Source of the DNA: Opitutia bacterium
GTDB lineage: Bacteria; Verrucomicrobiota; Verrucomicrobiia; Opitutales; Seribacteraceae
Length of the DNA: 64,000 bases
Reading direction: 5' to 3'
Assembly: GCA_002721705.1 (NCBI GenBank)
Contig: PBLJ01000030.1
Span: forward strand, 7,947 to 71,946
Below the pieces are notes generated by a model. The model did not search any database, was not told the origin of the DNA, and was given only the letters and a program-made list of their open reading frames with translations. Below, in pieces: positions 17,744 to 27,885 of this stretch. Position 1 is the stretch's first letter. Every line of letters starts with the position of its first letter. Made by a program: the position numbers and the translations under genes.

Positions 17744-19315
17744 ATGAAGCCATTCATGGAAAAGTACGCTCTACTATCGGTCAGCGACAAAACGGGACTG
17801 GCTTCTTTCGCCAAGTCATTGGCCGAGGAATTCGGCTACCGCATACTGTCTACGGGAGGCACGGCCAAGCTGCTGCAGGAAGCCGGCATCGAAGTGATCG
17901 AGGTGAGCCAGCACACCGGATTCCCCGAGATGATGGACGGGCGGGTCAAGACCCTGCATCCCAAAATTCACGGTGGGCTGCTCTGCCTGCGGGACGACGA
18001 GGATCACCTGAGCCAGGCCGAGGAGGCAGGGATCGCGCTGATCGACTTGGTGGTGGTCAACCTGTATCCCTTCGAGCAAACCGTCGCCCAAGACGAGGTC
18101 ACGCTTCCGGAAGCGATCGAGCAAATCGACATAGGCGGTCCCTCCATGTTGCGTAGCGCGGCCAAGAACCACGTCTCGGTAACAGTGGTCTGCGATTCCT
18201 CCGATTACGATCGGGTGCTCGAGTCCATGCGCGGAGGCGACGCCAATGCTCAACTTGCGCTTCGTCAGGAATTGGCCGCCAAGGTGTATCGGCGCACTTC
18301 CGACTACGATGGCGCCATTACCGCTTTCCTCGAAGAGCGGACGGGAGGAGATGAGCCCGACGTCGACGCCATCGCCGGCCTGCCGAGCGAGCTGAACCTA
18401 TCCGCGTCCAAGGCGATGAACCTGCGCTACGGCGAGAACCCGCACCAACAGGCGGGTCTCTATGGTAGCTTCCTAGAGCATTTCGAGCAATTGCAGGGCA
18501 AGGAGCTTAGTTATAACAATATCCTGGACACTTCGGCCGCAGCTTACCTGATCGGCGAGTTCGAGCGCCCCACCGTGGCCATCCTGAAGCATACCAACCC
18601 ATGTGGCGTGGCAAGCGCGGACGACTTGGCCTCGGCGTGGGACTTGGCTTTCGCTACGGATCGTCAAGCCCCGTTTGGTGGAATCATTGCGGTAAACCAG
18701 ACCCTGGACCTCGCATTGGCCGAGAAAATATCCGAAATCTTTTGCGAGGTGATCATTGCTCCCGGGTTTTCCGAAGAGGCTCGAGAACTCTTCGGGAAGA
18801 AGAAGAATTTGCGCCTGCTCGTCGCAAGCTCGGGATTTGGCTCCGACACCTTGCAGGAGGCTCGCTCCGTGCCCGGTGGCTTCCTTTATCAAGACCGCGA
18901 CCAGAAGCGAGTAAGCCGCCCCTCCTGCTCCGTGCCGACGAAGCGTGAGCCCACAGAGGACGAGTGGCGGGCTCTTCTCTTCGGCTGGAAGGTGGTCAAG
19001 CACGTCAAGTCCAACGCCATCGTGTATGCCGGGGACGAATGCACCTTGGGGGTCGGGGCTGGCCAAATGTCACGAGTGGATAGTTCGCGCATCGCAGTCT
19101 GGAAGGCGGGGGAAGCAGACCTTTCACTGCAAGGTTCGATTGTTGCCTCGGATGCTTTCTTTCCTTTTGCGGATGGCTTGATCGCCGCCGCGGAAGCCGG
19201 GGCCACGGCCGCCATACAGCCAGGTGGCAGTATGCGAGACGAAGAGGTCATCGCGGCAGCCGATGAGCGAGACATGACAATGGTGTTCACCGGCGTCAGG
19301 CACTTCCGTCACTGA
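17744..19315 (+). CDS. purH: Bifunctional AICAR formyltransferase / IMP cyclohydrolase
   Basis: [97 protein letters not shown]. Confidence 0.97.
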   Translation: MKPFMEKYALLSVSDKTGLASFAKSLAEEFGYRILSTGGTAKLLQEAGIEVIEVSQHTGFPEMMDGRVKTLHPKIHGGLLCLRDDEDHLSQAEEAGIALIDLVVVNLYPFEQTVAQDEVTLPEAIEQIDIGGPSMLRSAAKNHVSVTVVCDSSDYDRVLESMRGGDANAQLALRQELAAKVYRRTSDYDGAITAFLEERTGGDEPDVDAIAGLPSELNLSASKAMNLRYGENPHQQAGLYGSFLEHFEQLQGKELSYNNILDTSAAAYLIGEFERPTVAILKHTNPCGVASADDLASAWDLAFATDRQAPFGGIIAVNQTLDLALAEKISEIFCEVIIAPGFSEEARELFGKKKNLRLLVASSGFGSDTLQEARSVPGGFLYQDRDQKRVSRPSCSVPTKREPTEDEWRALLFGWKVVKHVKSNAIVYAGDECTLGVGAGQMSRVDSSRIAVWKAGEADLSLQGSIVASDAFFPFADGLIAAAEAGATAAIQPGGSMRDEEVIAAADERDMTMVFTGVRHFRH

Positions 19316-19394
19316 AAACTGGATACTCTCTGGAAAGAAGTTGCGCTCGCCAACGGGTTGGGCCTAAATTGATTAAGACGTTTTCCATCACACC

Positions 19395-20168
19395 ATGAAG
19401 AAACTGTTCAATCGATTCGTTTTCCTCGCCTCCTCTATTTTGTTTAGTGGCTGCGGTGCGGCCATTTTGCCTGAGGAATACGTTGCCAGTCAGGGACACA
19501 ATGCGTTCCGGCAAATGAAGAAGCAGGAGAAGGTTTCCACCAACCCCAAACACAACGCCATGGTTAAACGGATTGCCAAGCGCGTTGCGGAAGTTTCCGA
19601 TATCGAGTTGCCGAAAACCGAATGGGAATTCGTGGTTTTCGAGAACAAAGCCGTTAATGCCTTTGCCCTGCCTGGCGGCAAAGTCGGTGTTTACACTGGA
19701 TTGATCAATTTGGTGGACAGCGATGACGAACTAGCCGCCGTTATCGGGCACGAAATCGCTCACGTGGCCTGTCGTCATGGAAATAAAAGACTTTCGCAGG
19801 GCATAGGCATAGCCCTTGGTGGCGTATTGTTGGAAAATTCGATGCGCGACAAGGATCGTTCCGATCGGCAAGCGGCTCGTCTTGGCTATGGACTGGGCAG
19901 CCAACTCCTTCTTGCTTTGCCGTATGGCCGGAAACAGGAAACCGAGGCTGACGAGCGAGGGCTCATGTATGCCGCATTGGCCGGATATGACCCCCGGGCC
20001 GCGGTCACTTTCTGGAAGAAGATGGACAAAAGGAGCAAGGTGAAGCCGCCTGAGTTTCTCTCCACCCATCCCTCACCCGAGAACCGCATTGCTTTCCTTG
20101 AATCCAAAATGGATCAAGCCATGCGAATTTATCGGCAAAGCAAGGAAGCCCGAGGCGAATCACCCTAA
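19395..20168 (+). CDS. M48-family metallopeptidase, putative lipoprotein
   Basis: Lipobox-like FSGCGAA; GHEIAHVACRHGNKR (HExxH); ETEADERGL. Confidence 0.92.
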   Translation: MKKLFNRFVFLASSILFSGCGAAILPEEYVASQGHNAFRQMKKQEKVSTNPKHNAMVKRIAKRVAEVSDIELPKTEWEFVVFENKAVNAFALPGGKVGVYTGLINLVDSDDELAAVIGHEIAHVACRHGNKRLSQGIGIALGGVLLENSMRDKDRSDRQAARLGYGLGSQLLLALPYGRKQETEADERGLMYAALAGYDPRAAVTFWKKMDKRSKVKPPEFLSTHPSPENRIAFLESKMDQAMRIYRQSKEARGESP

Positions 20169-20188
20169 GACTTTCCTGCATTCCTCCC

Positions 20189-21565
20189 ATGGCTTTTGAC
20201 GATCCAGTCGCGGAACTTTCCGCGTATGCTTCCCATCCCAGTGTCTCGGCGGATTCCTCTTTTGCGCAAGGGATGACAGGAGCTCGCCATTACGTGACGA
20301 GCCTTCTCCGGGAACTTGGTTTTTCAGTCGAAACCATAGAGACCCCCATGCATCCCATTTTGCTGGCTACCCGAGGCGACCCATCCTGGCCGCACCTTGT
20401 CGTATATGGGCATTACGACGTGCAACCCGCTGATCCGCTGGATCTGTGGACCTCGCCCCCTTTTGAGCCCGAGGTGCGGGGCGATCGGTTGTATGGGCGT
20501 GGCGCGGCCGACAACAAAGGGCCTCAAATCGTTCACATGACCGCGTTGGCCCGCGTTCTTCAGCGAAACCCCGAGCTTCCTTTACGAATTACCTATCTGA
20601 TCGAAGGCGAAGAAGAGGTGGGGAGTCCCAGCTTCAAGGGCTTTCTCGAACGCTACAAAGACCGTCTCGACGCCGAGATGGTTCTTGTTTCCGACACTGG
20701 CAGCCCCAATCCCGAGCAAATCGTGATCACCACGGGCTTACGCGGTCTGGTGGCGCTGGAGGCGCGATTCAAGGGGCCCGCCATGGATCTTCACTCCGGT
20801 GTGCATGGAGGCCCCGTATTCAATCCTTTGCGAGCCGTGTCCGAGGTCTGCGCCTCTCTTCACGACGAGGAGGGCAACGTAGCGGTGCCCGGGTTTTACG
20901 ACGAGGTGAGCGTTCCCGCGGACTGGGAGCGAGATGAATTGCTGAAAATGCCGCAAACCGAAGAAGAATACCTTGGTTTCATCGGGGCACCTGGTTTCAA
21001 GCCTTCCTCCGGTTATAATTCCTTGGAGTCGGTTCGATTTGGCCCCACTTTGGAATTCAATGGCATAGGCGGTGGGTATCAAGGCGAGGGATCCAAGACC
21101 GTAATCCCCAGTGAAGCTTTCGTGAAGATCACTTGCCGCCTCGTTCCGAACCAAAAGGAAGGAGTCATTGCTTCCTTGGTGAAAGCGGCGATTGAGGAGA
21201 GGTGTCCTCCCGAAGTATCCGTGGAGGTGAGCGTTACGGGAGGCGGTGATCCTTACGTCGTGATCCCTCCCGGCAAACCTGGTTCCAGTGGCGAGGAATC
21301 CCCTCTTCTCAAGCGTGCTTTTTCCGCGGCCGAACAAGCCATTGCCCAATCTTTCGGTTCATCGCCAATTTTCATGCGCGAAGGGGGCAGCATACCGATT
21401 ATCGGTGATTTGAAGGAGATCGCGGGACTCGATTCTCTCTTGATTGGGCTTTTTACACCAGCTGATAACTTGCATGCTCCGGACGAAAGTTTTCATTTGG
21501 GGATCATGGAAAAGGCGACGACCGCATTCGAGTCCATCTTCGAGGATTTGGCAGGACCTACTTGA
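20189..21565 (+). CDS. M20-family dipeptidase/peptidase
   Basis: VVYGHYDVQPADPLDLWTSPPFEPEVRGDRLYGRGAADNKGP; EGEEEVGSPSF. Confidence 0.93.
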   Translation: MAFDDPVAELSAYASHPSVSADSSFAQGMTGARHYVTSLLRELGFSVETIETPMHPILLATRGDPSWPHLVVYGHYDVQPADPLDLWTSPPFEPEVRGDRLYGRGAADNKGPQIVHMTALARVLQRNPELPLRITYLIEGEEEVGSPSFKGFLERYKDRLDAEMVLVSDTGSPNPEQIVITTGLRGLVALEARFKGPAMDLHSGVHGGPVFNPLRAVSEVCASLHDEEGNVAVPGFYDEVSVPADWERDELLKMPQTEEEYLGFIGAPGFKPSSGYNSLESVRFGPTLEFNGIGGGYQGEGSKTVIPSEAFVKITCRLVPNQKEGVIASLVKAAIEERCPPEVSVEVSVTGGGDPYVVIPPGKPGSSGEESPLLKRAFSAAEQAIAQSFGSSPIFMREGGSIPIIGDLKEIAGLDSLLIGLFTPADNLHAPDESFHLGIMEKATTAFESIFEDLAGPT

Positions 21566-21684
21566 ACCGCTTTAAGTGTTTGCAACTTTTTCGAAACTGC
21601 TTGAATTGCAATGCCTTTGCATTATGTTTTCCGCTTTTAACGATTCCTTGAACGTTCCTTTGTTGTTCCGCTAAATCTCCTGCC

Positions 21685-22914
21685 ATGGCAACCAAGCAAG
21701 CAGATAGCAAAAATCCTGCAAAAGAAGACAAGGCAGAGGTGCCTGTAGAGGATATCGAGGTCAAGGACGCCCAAATTATCTTCCATTCCATATGGTCTAG
21801 TTTGGAAGCGGAAGTGGGAAGTGACAACATGCGCTTTCCCAAGGAAATCTTTTGGCTGAATGGAGCGCCTGGCGCCGGCAAGGGTACGCAAACCGAGTTC
21901 ATCATGGAGTTTCGCGACTTGACCGAGAGACCCATAGTGGTGAGTGAACTGTTGAATAGCCCCATGGCCAGAAAGAAGATCGACGCCGGTCTGTTAGTTG
22001 GGGACCGTGAAGTAACGGAATTGGTTTTTCTCAAGTTGCTGGATCCCATGTACGAGAGCGGAGCCATCGTGGACGGGTTTCCCAGGACCGAAACGCAGGT
22101 GGAATGCCTGAAACTGTTCTATCAACGCCTGAGCGAGTTGCGCAGCCAACATTTGGGGACCGCGAAGGAGGTCCAGTTTCCCAAGCCTCAGTTTCACATC
22201 ATCATGCTTTTCGTGGACGAGGCCGAAAGCGTACGTCGCCAGTTGGTGCGAGGTCAAAAGGCGATGGCGCACAATGCGGAAGTGGAAGCATCCGGGGTGG
22301 GACAAAAGTGGGAGGTTCGTGTGACCGACCTCGACGAGGAGGCTGCCCATCGGCGTTACAAGACCTTCAAGGAATCCACCTACGATTCACTTACTACGCT
22401 GCGAGAAGTCTTTCATTACCATTTCATCAATGCGCAAGGTACCGTTATCGAGGTTCAGCAAAGGATCATCCACGAGTTGCAATACCAGAGTTCGCTGGAA
22501 CTCGACGAGGCCACTTACGATCGCATTTCTTCCATCCCTTTAGCCAACAAGCTTTCTCTACATGCCCGCCAGCTGCTGGTGGATCGGCTTTATTCCTACG
22601 AGAAGAAGCATTCCGATTTGTTTGGCCAGGTGGTGGACCTCATAAAGATCAAGTTTATACCCATTGTCGAAAAGCACTCGATCTCCGGGTTGACCTACAT
22701 CAATTCCGAGGATTCCGTTTTCGATGATCCTCTCGCTATAGCCATGCTGATTGACGTTTTCACCGAGCGAGGTTTCACCGCCGTGGTCGACATACGGAAA
22801 ATCGAGGTGCCGGAACGAGTCGACCGCGAAACTTTTGGAATCGTTACGAGAAGAAAGAACGTCTACCGGGTGCGCATCAGTTTCACGGGATCCAAAATCC
22901 GACGCGGCCTGTAG
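21685..22914 (+). CDS. Adenylate kinase-like nucleoside monophosphate kinase with ~190-aa C-terminal extension
   Basis: [19 protein letters not shown] (P-loop), [19 protein letters not shown]-terminal residues after about 215 have no domain I recognise. Confidence 0.82.
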   Translation: MATKQADSKNPAKEDKAEVPVEDIEVKDAQIIFHSIWSSLEAEVGSDNMRFPKEIFWLNGAPGAGKGTQTEFIMEFRDLTERPIVVSELLNSPMARKKIDAGLLVGDREVTELVFLKLLDPMYESGAIVDGFPRTETQVECLKLFYQRLSELRSQHLGTAKEVQFPKPQFHIIMLFVDEAESVRRQLVRGQKAMAHNAEVEASGVGQKWEVRVTDLDEEAAHRRYKTFKESTYDSLTTLREVFHYHFINAQGTVIEVQQRIIHELQYQSSLELDEATYDRISSIPLANKLSLHARQLLVDRLYSYEKKHSDLFGQVVDLIKIKFIPIVEKHSISGLTYINSEDSVFDDPLAIAMLIDVFTERGFTAVVDIRKIEVPERVDRETFGIVTRRKNVYRVRISFTGSKIRRGL

Positions 22915-22951
22915 CAGGCATGTATCTCCAGTAATTTCAACAACCATTGCC

Positions 22952-24073
22952 ATGGATTCTCGTTACGAAAAACTCGCGGCCAACGTCGTTTCTCATTCCA
23001 CCAACCTGCAAGCTGGCGAAAAGGTGCTCATCCACGCTTTCGACGTTCCTCACGAGATGACTCTGGCCCTTGTGCGAGCGGCTCGTGATCGAGGCGCCAC
23101 GCCATTCGTTCAATTACAGCACGCCCGCCTTGACCGGGAGTGGGTCTTGAGTGGGCCGGACGAACAGTTCGAAACGGCGTTGTCGTGGGAAATGGAAAGA
23201 ATGAAGACGATGGATGCCTACGTCGCCCTGCGAGGTTCCGACAATGTTTTCGAGACATCGGACATTCCCCAGGAAGACGTTCAGCGAGCCATGCGTATTC
23301 TCAAGCCGGTTCTAGACTGGAGAGTGAAGAAGACCAAGTGGTGCGTGCTCCGTTGGCCAACTCCGTCGATGGCGCAGCAGGCGCGCATGAGCACCGAAGC
23401 CTTCGAGACCTTTTACTTCGATGCCTGCTGCATGGACTATGGACGCATGTCCGAAGGCATGACTGCCTTGCAGGCTCGCATGCAACAAGCCAACGCCGTC
23501 CATATCACGGGCCCTGGAACCGATCTGCGGTTTTCTCTTGAGGGGATTAACGCTGTGGCTTGCGGAGGAACCCACAACGTTCCAGACGGGGAAGTCTTTT
23601 CCTGTCCGGTCCGAGACAGCGTGGAAGGGGAGGTGACTTTTACTGCCGATACCCTGTACCAAGGCACTGCCTTCTCCAACGTTCGCCTGGCATTCGCGAA
23701 GGGAAAAGTGGTCGAGGCCACGGCGGACGCCCATGCCGACAAGCTCAATGAGATCCTTGATTCGGATGACGGCTCTCGCTACGTCGGAGAGTTTGCCATT
23801 GCCTTTAATCCACTCATTACGGAGCCCATGCTCGATATTTTATTCGACGAAAAGATAGCGGGATCCTTTCATTTCACCCCCGGTCAGGCCTACGAGGAAG
23901 CCGACAATGGCAACCGATCGCAAGTCCACTGGGACATGGTTTGCATTCAGCGACCCGAGTACGGGGGTGGCGAAATCAGTTTCGACGGAGAGGTTATTCG
24001 CAGAGACGGCCTTTTTCTGACCGATGACTTGCAAAAATTGAATCCCGACTATCTCCTCAAGGAAAGTACCTGA
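22952..24073 (+). CDS. M29-family aminopeptidase
   Basis: [80 protein letters not shown]. Start moved from 22751. Confidence 0.88.
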   Translation: MDSRYEKLAANVVSHSTNLQAGEKVLIHAFDVPHEMTLALVRAARDRGATPFVQLQHARLDREWVLSGPDEQFETALSWEMERMKTMDAYVALRGSDNVFETSDIPQEDVQRAMRILKPVLDWRVKKTKWCVLRWPTPSMAQQARMSTEAFETFYFDACCMDYGRMSEGMTALQARMQQANAVHITGPGTDLRFSLEGINAVACGGTHNVPDGEVFSCPVRDSVEGEVTFTADTLYQGTAFSNVRLAFAKGKVVEATADAHADKLNEILDSDDGSRYVGEFAIAFNPLITEPMLDILFDEKIAGSFHFTPGQAYEEADNGNRSQVHWDMVCIQRPEYGGGEISFDGEVIRRDGLFLTDDLQKLNPDYLLKEST

Positions 24074-24090
24074 TCCCCTTGCTTTCCCGT

Positions 24091-25089
24091 ATGCCCCTTG
24101 ACTCAGAGACCAAGGCTTTCATCCAAGCCCTGCCGAAGACCGAGACACATCTTCACGTCGAAGGATGTCTTCCTTGGGAGTTACTGCACGGCTTGTTTCC
24201 AGACGAATTCGCAGAAAACCCTCATTTCTGGGCCAAGGACTTTCGTTACCAAACTTTTGAGGAATTCGAGCGAACACTCATCGAGCACGCCATCCGATGG
24301 TTTGACAGTCCCGAGCGTTACCACGAGGGAGCCAAAGTTATTTTCGAAAAGCATCTGGAGCAAAACGTGCGTTACGTTGAGACCAGTTTTCACGCGGGCA
24401 TCATGGAATTGCTCAAGATTCCCGGCGAGGAAGTATTGGAGGCCATCCGTACGGCTGCTCCAGAGGGGCTCGACGTCCATGTCTTTCTAGGCATCAGCAG
24501 AAACGCCTACACCCCCTTTTTAGGGCCCGTATTGGAGGATGCGCTGGAATCATGGGAAAACCTCGCTGGAATCGACTTACACGGCTTGGAGACCTTGCCC
24601 ATGGAAGATTGGACACCCGACTTTTGGGCAAAGGCAAAAGCCAATGGAAGGAAACTAAAGGCTCATGCAGGGGAGTTCGGGCCGGCTGAGAACGTTCGAG
24701 AAGCGATCGAAAAACTTAACGTTCGGAGAATTCAGCATGGCGTCAGGGCGGTTGAAGATCCATCAGTGATCGAACTGATCAAAGAAGTGGACGCGACTCT
24801 GGATATTTGCCCTATCAGCAACCTCAAGTTGAAAGTGGTGCCCAGCATGGCGGAGCATCCTGTTCGACGTTTTTTCGACGAGGGCATTCGTTGCACCTTG
24901 AATACTGATGACACCTTTTCCTTCGGCAATCGATTGAACGATGAATACGAGGCCTTGGCCGAGCACCTTTCATTCACTCGTTCAGAACTTGCCCAACTGG
25001 CTCGCAACGGATTCGAATTGGCTGACGTGGAGCCATCCGTACGACAGGACGCAAACCGGGTAATCGACCAACTCTTAGCCCAGGGATAG
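24091..25089 (+). CDS. add: Adenosine deaminase family protein
   Basis: PKTETHLHVEGCLPWELL (HxHxEG), KAHAGEFGPAENV, ICPISNLKL, CTLNTDDTFSFG. ATG at 24091 preferred over the TTG start used in the track. Confidence 0.88.
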   Translation: MPLDSETKAFIQALPKTETHLHVEGCLPWELLHGLFPDEFAENPHFWAKDFRYQTFEEFERTLIEHAIRWFDSPERYHEGAKVIFEKHLEQNVRYVETSFHAGIMELLKIPGEEVLEAIRTAAPEGLDVHVFLGISRNAYTPFLGPVLEDALESWENLAGIDLHGLETLPMEDWTPDFWAKAKANGRKLKAHAGEFGPAENVREAIEKLNVRRIQHGVRAVEDPSVIELIKEVDATLDICPISNLKLKVVPSMAEHPVRRFFDEGIRCTLNTDDTFSFGNRLNDEYEALAEHLSFTRSELAQLARNGFELADVEPSVRQDANRVIDQLLAQG

Positions 25090-25096
25090 GCTCACC

Positions 25097-26047
25097 ATGT
25101 CTGCGACTACCTTCGTCGTTCCCGAAGATGCTCATCCTGAACGAGTGGATAAGTTGTTGGCCCGAAGTTTTCCTGAAGTTAGTAGAGGAGCGATCCAAAG
25201 GTCCATCGAGAAGGGGAGGACCCAACGAAAAGACGGGGAAGCGCTTCAATCAAAGCAAAAGCTTCTGCCCGGCGACGTCTTGTTGGTCGATTTTACTCCG
25301 GAAACAGTTCCCGGGTTGCGACCGGTCGAGATTCCCTTGGAGATTCTTCACGAAGATGAGGATATCGTCGTTCTGAACAAGTCAAGCGGCATGGTCGTTC
25401 ATCCGGGAGATGGTACCGGAGAAGATACTCTCGTTCATGCCTTGCTCCATCACTGTGGAGACAACTTGAGTCATACAGGGGCTCCGGAACGTCCGGGCAT
25501 CGTCCATCGACTGGACAAGGAGACCAGCGGCGTCATGGTCGTGGCCAAGACCGACGTCGCGCACAAGGTTTTGGCGGAACGGTTCTCTTCCCGTGAAATC
25601 GTTAAGAAATACCTTGCTGTCGTTGTAGGCGTTCCCGGAGAACTTAAAGGCTCCATTCGTTTGCCAATAGGACGCCATCCCAAGGTTCGCGTGAAGATGG
25701 CGGTTTCGGAAAACGGCAAACCTGCTCACACCGACTGGGAAGTGGTAGAGGGCTTCGGTGGGGAGAATGCCCTTGTCGAATGCTTGATTCACACGGGCCG
25801 CACCCACCAGATACGCGTGCATCTGTCTTACCTAGGCCATGCGATTGCCGGTGACTTGACCTATGGCTACAAGCCGGGTCGGCAAATGGGACTCGAGGCT
25901 CCACGAGTCCTCTTGCATGCCCATTCCCTGTGCTTCGCTCATCCAGTCAGTGGCGAGCAGGTGAGCTACGAGGCGGAGCTGCCCGGGGATTTCGAAAATT
26001 ACATCTCAGCCCTCAGAGAGCATTTCGGCGGCGATGCCGTAGCGTAG
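25097..26047 (+). CDS. RluD-like pseudouridine synthase with S4-like N-terminus
   Basis: ERVDKLLARSFPEVSRGAIQRSIEKG; GIVHRLDKETSGVMVVAKTDVAHKVL; ALVECLIHTGRTHQIRVHLSYLGHAIAGD. Confidence 0.94.
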   Translation: MSATTFVVPEDAHPERVDKLLARSFPEVSRGAIQRSIEKGRTQRKDGEALQSKQKLLPGDVLLVDFTPETVPGLRPVEIPLEILHEDEDIVVLNKSSGMVVHPGDGTGEDTLVHALLHHCGDNLSHTGAPERPGIVHRLDKETSGVMVVAKTDVAHKVLAERFSSREIVKKYLAVVVGVPGELKGSIRLPIGRHPKVRVKMAVSENGKPAHTDWEVVEGFGGENALVECLIHTGRTHQIRVHLSYLGHAIAGDLTYGYKPGRQMGLEAPRVLLHAHSLCFAHPVSGEQVSYEAELPGDFENYISALREHFGGDAVA

Positions 26048-26944
26048 GTTCCGAAGACTGTTGGTTGCTTCACTGACTTTCAGCTGATCAAACAGGGCGA
26101 CTATGCAGGTGAATGCAGCAATCATCACGTCCGCTCGATTGGGAGGCATCGCAGGGAAACGTTCGTGGCGTTCGGCTAGGTTGAGAGAAGCGGTTTCACT
26201 TAGCAACCCACTGAAGTCCAAGCGCGTGAGGGTGGATCGTTTCTCGAAGGATATACCCTCTCTTTCGGCGAGCATTAGTCGGGCGGTATAAAACGATCCT
26301 CCCGTGGCCACCATTGAGGAGACGGTTTCTGGAAATGGAAACCCGCTCTTCGCCAAGGTTTGGGTTACGTGGGCGGCAATCAGATCTCTCTGTTCATCAG
26401 GTATCGTTAAGTGAGGGTTGGGAACGAAACGTTCGGTTAGACGAACTGCTCCGAGCGGCAAGCTGATTGTGGCCGTTGCCGAACGTTCCTTGACCAGGAT
26501 GAGTTCCAGGCTCCCCCCACCCAGGTCGCAGGCTACGAAATCTTGTTCATTCTTTAACGCTGGATCAGTGAGAAGGCCTGAGGCAATGCCATGAGCCTCT
26601 TGCTTCCCAGAGAGGATCTCGAGGGGTTCTCCGGTGGCTTTTTCAACTTGTTGCGCAAAATAAGCTCCGTTGGAGGCGCTTCGGACGGCCCCGGTGGAAA
26701 CTATTCGTATCGAGTGGACTGCATGACTTTGCGCCTGTGCGAGAAGTTGCTCGATCGTTTCGAGGCCCAGTTTCATGCTGTCCCCAGTCAATGAGGGGTG
26801 GTCGTCGCCGATACCAGTACCTATACGCGTGGGTACACTGCACTGGTGAACCGCTTCAATCGGCTTTTGAGGTTCGCCTCTTGCCACCAAGAGTTTGATG
26901 GTGTTGCTACCGACGTCGATGACGGCGACTTTTCCAGTCATCAT
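26006..26944 (-). CDS. Ppx/GppA phosphatase family protein
   Basis: VAVIDVGSNTIKLLVARG; DFVACDLGGGSLELILVKE. Confidence 0.9.
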   Translation of the reverse strand: MMTGKVAVIDVGSNTIKLLVARGEPQKPIEAVHQCSVPTRIGTGIGDDHPSLTGDSMKLGLETIEQLLAQAQSHAVHSIRIVSTGAVRSASNGAYFAQQVEKATGEPLEILSGKQEAHGIASGLLTDPALKNEQDFVACDLGGGSLELILVKERSATATISLPLGAVRLTERFVPNPHLTIPDEQRDLIAAHVTQTLAKSGFPFPETVSSMVATGGSFYTARLMLAEREGISFEKRSTLTRLDFSGLLSETASLNLAERHERFPAMPPNRADVMIAAFTCIVALFDQLKVSEATNSLRNLRYGIAAEMLSEG

Positions 26945-27636
26945 AGAACGTATCCTTGCGGAGCGACTACGATTACGAATTCTCCCTTTTGGCTCCTTTC
27001 GGACACCGCTTGCCGTACTTCCCCGGCTGGGCCAACGTGAAAGGCTTCATGAACCTTGGTCATTTCACGGGCTACGCAGATATATCGATCCTTACCCAAT
27101 ACGTCTTCCAGATCCACGAGGCTCTTGGCAATGCGATGCTTGGATTCATAAAATACGATTGAGCCAGGGAAATCTCTCCATTTCCCATAGGTAGTCTTGC
27201 GACCACTGGTTTTCGAAGGAGGAAAACCAAGGAAAAGGAATTTGTCGGTTGGTAGCCCGGATGCAGCAAGAGCCGTCAACGCGGCGTTCGGACCGGGAAG
27301 GGGAACTACGTTGAGCTTGCGTCTTCGGCATTCGCGAATGAGCCTGAACCCAGGGTCGCTGATGGCTGGCATGCCTGCGTCGGAGACCAAGGCAATGCTT
27401 TCCCCTTGCTCAATGCGTTGAGCAAGTTCCGGGGCTTTTCTGAGCTCGTTTTCCTCCCTGTAGGAAGTAGTCGGTCGGGCCAATCCCAAGTGGGCTAGCA
27501 ATTTGGCTGTGACGCGAGTGTCTTCGCAAGCCACGAGGTCGGATGAACGAAGAGATTCAACGGAGCGCTCGGACAGGTCGCCCAAATTGCCGATCGGCGT
27601 GGCGACGAGATATAGGACGCCTTGAGGCTGGGTCAC
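26941..27636 (-). CDS. rsmI: 16S rRNA (cytidine1402-2'-O)-methyltransferase
   Basis: GVLYLVATPIGNLGDLSERSVESLRSSDLVACEDTRVTAKLLAHLG; ALVSDAGMPAISDPG; PLPGPNAALTALAASGLPTDKFLFLGF. Confidence 0.95.
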   Translation of the reverse strand: MTQPQGVLYLVATPIGNLGDLSERSVESLRSSDLVACEDTRVTAKLLAHLGLARPTTSYREENELRKAPELAQRIEQGESIALVSDAGMPAISDPGFRLIRECRRRKLNVVPLPGPNAALTALAASGLPTDKFLFLGFPPSKTSGRKTTYGKWRDFPGSIVFYESKHRIAKSLVDLEDVLGKDRYICVAREMTKVHEAFHVGPAGEVRQAVSERSQKGEFVIVVAPQGYVL

Positions 27637-27670
27637 CTAATTGCTTGAAAAGGATCGCTAATAATTAGGG

Positions 27671-27838
27671 TCAGCGCCCTCCGAAACCAGGGCCACCAAA
27701 TCCAGCCGGACCTGAGTGCTCCCAGCTAGCGGGACGGCTTTGTGGAATCCTGGAGTCGTTTGGATTATTCGTGATGCACCCTGCGCTGGCTAGAGTCAAA
27801 GCAGCTAGCAGCGTTAATATCAATATCTTCTTCATCAT
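27671..27838 (-). CDS. Small (55 aa) putative lipoprotein, not in the ORF track
   Basis: Manual translation: MMKKILILTLLAALTLASAGCITNNPNDSRIPQSRPASWEHSGPAGFGGPGFGGR*; Lys-rich N-terminus, hydrophobic core, lipobox-like SAGC, and a purine-rich GGAGAGGG just upstream of the ATG. Confidence 0.7.
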   Translation of the reverse strand: MMKKILILTLLAALTLASAGCITNNPNDSRIPQSRPASWEHSGPAGFGGPGFGGR

Positions 27839-27885
27839 TACCCTCTCCTTGGCATTGTGCGTTGGATTAATTAGAAATGAAAACC

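Noticed and set aside
18473-19066. 197-aa minus-strand ORF inside purH
   Set aside because: Antisense to a strongly conserved housekeeping gene; no recognisable domain.
20738-21349. 203-aa minus-strand ORF
   Set aside because: Antisense shadow of the M20 peptidase gene.
22104-22727. 207-aa plus-strand ORF in an alternate frame
   Set aside because: Overlaps the Adk-like CDS in another frame; Arg/Gly/Pro-rich with no domain.
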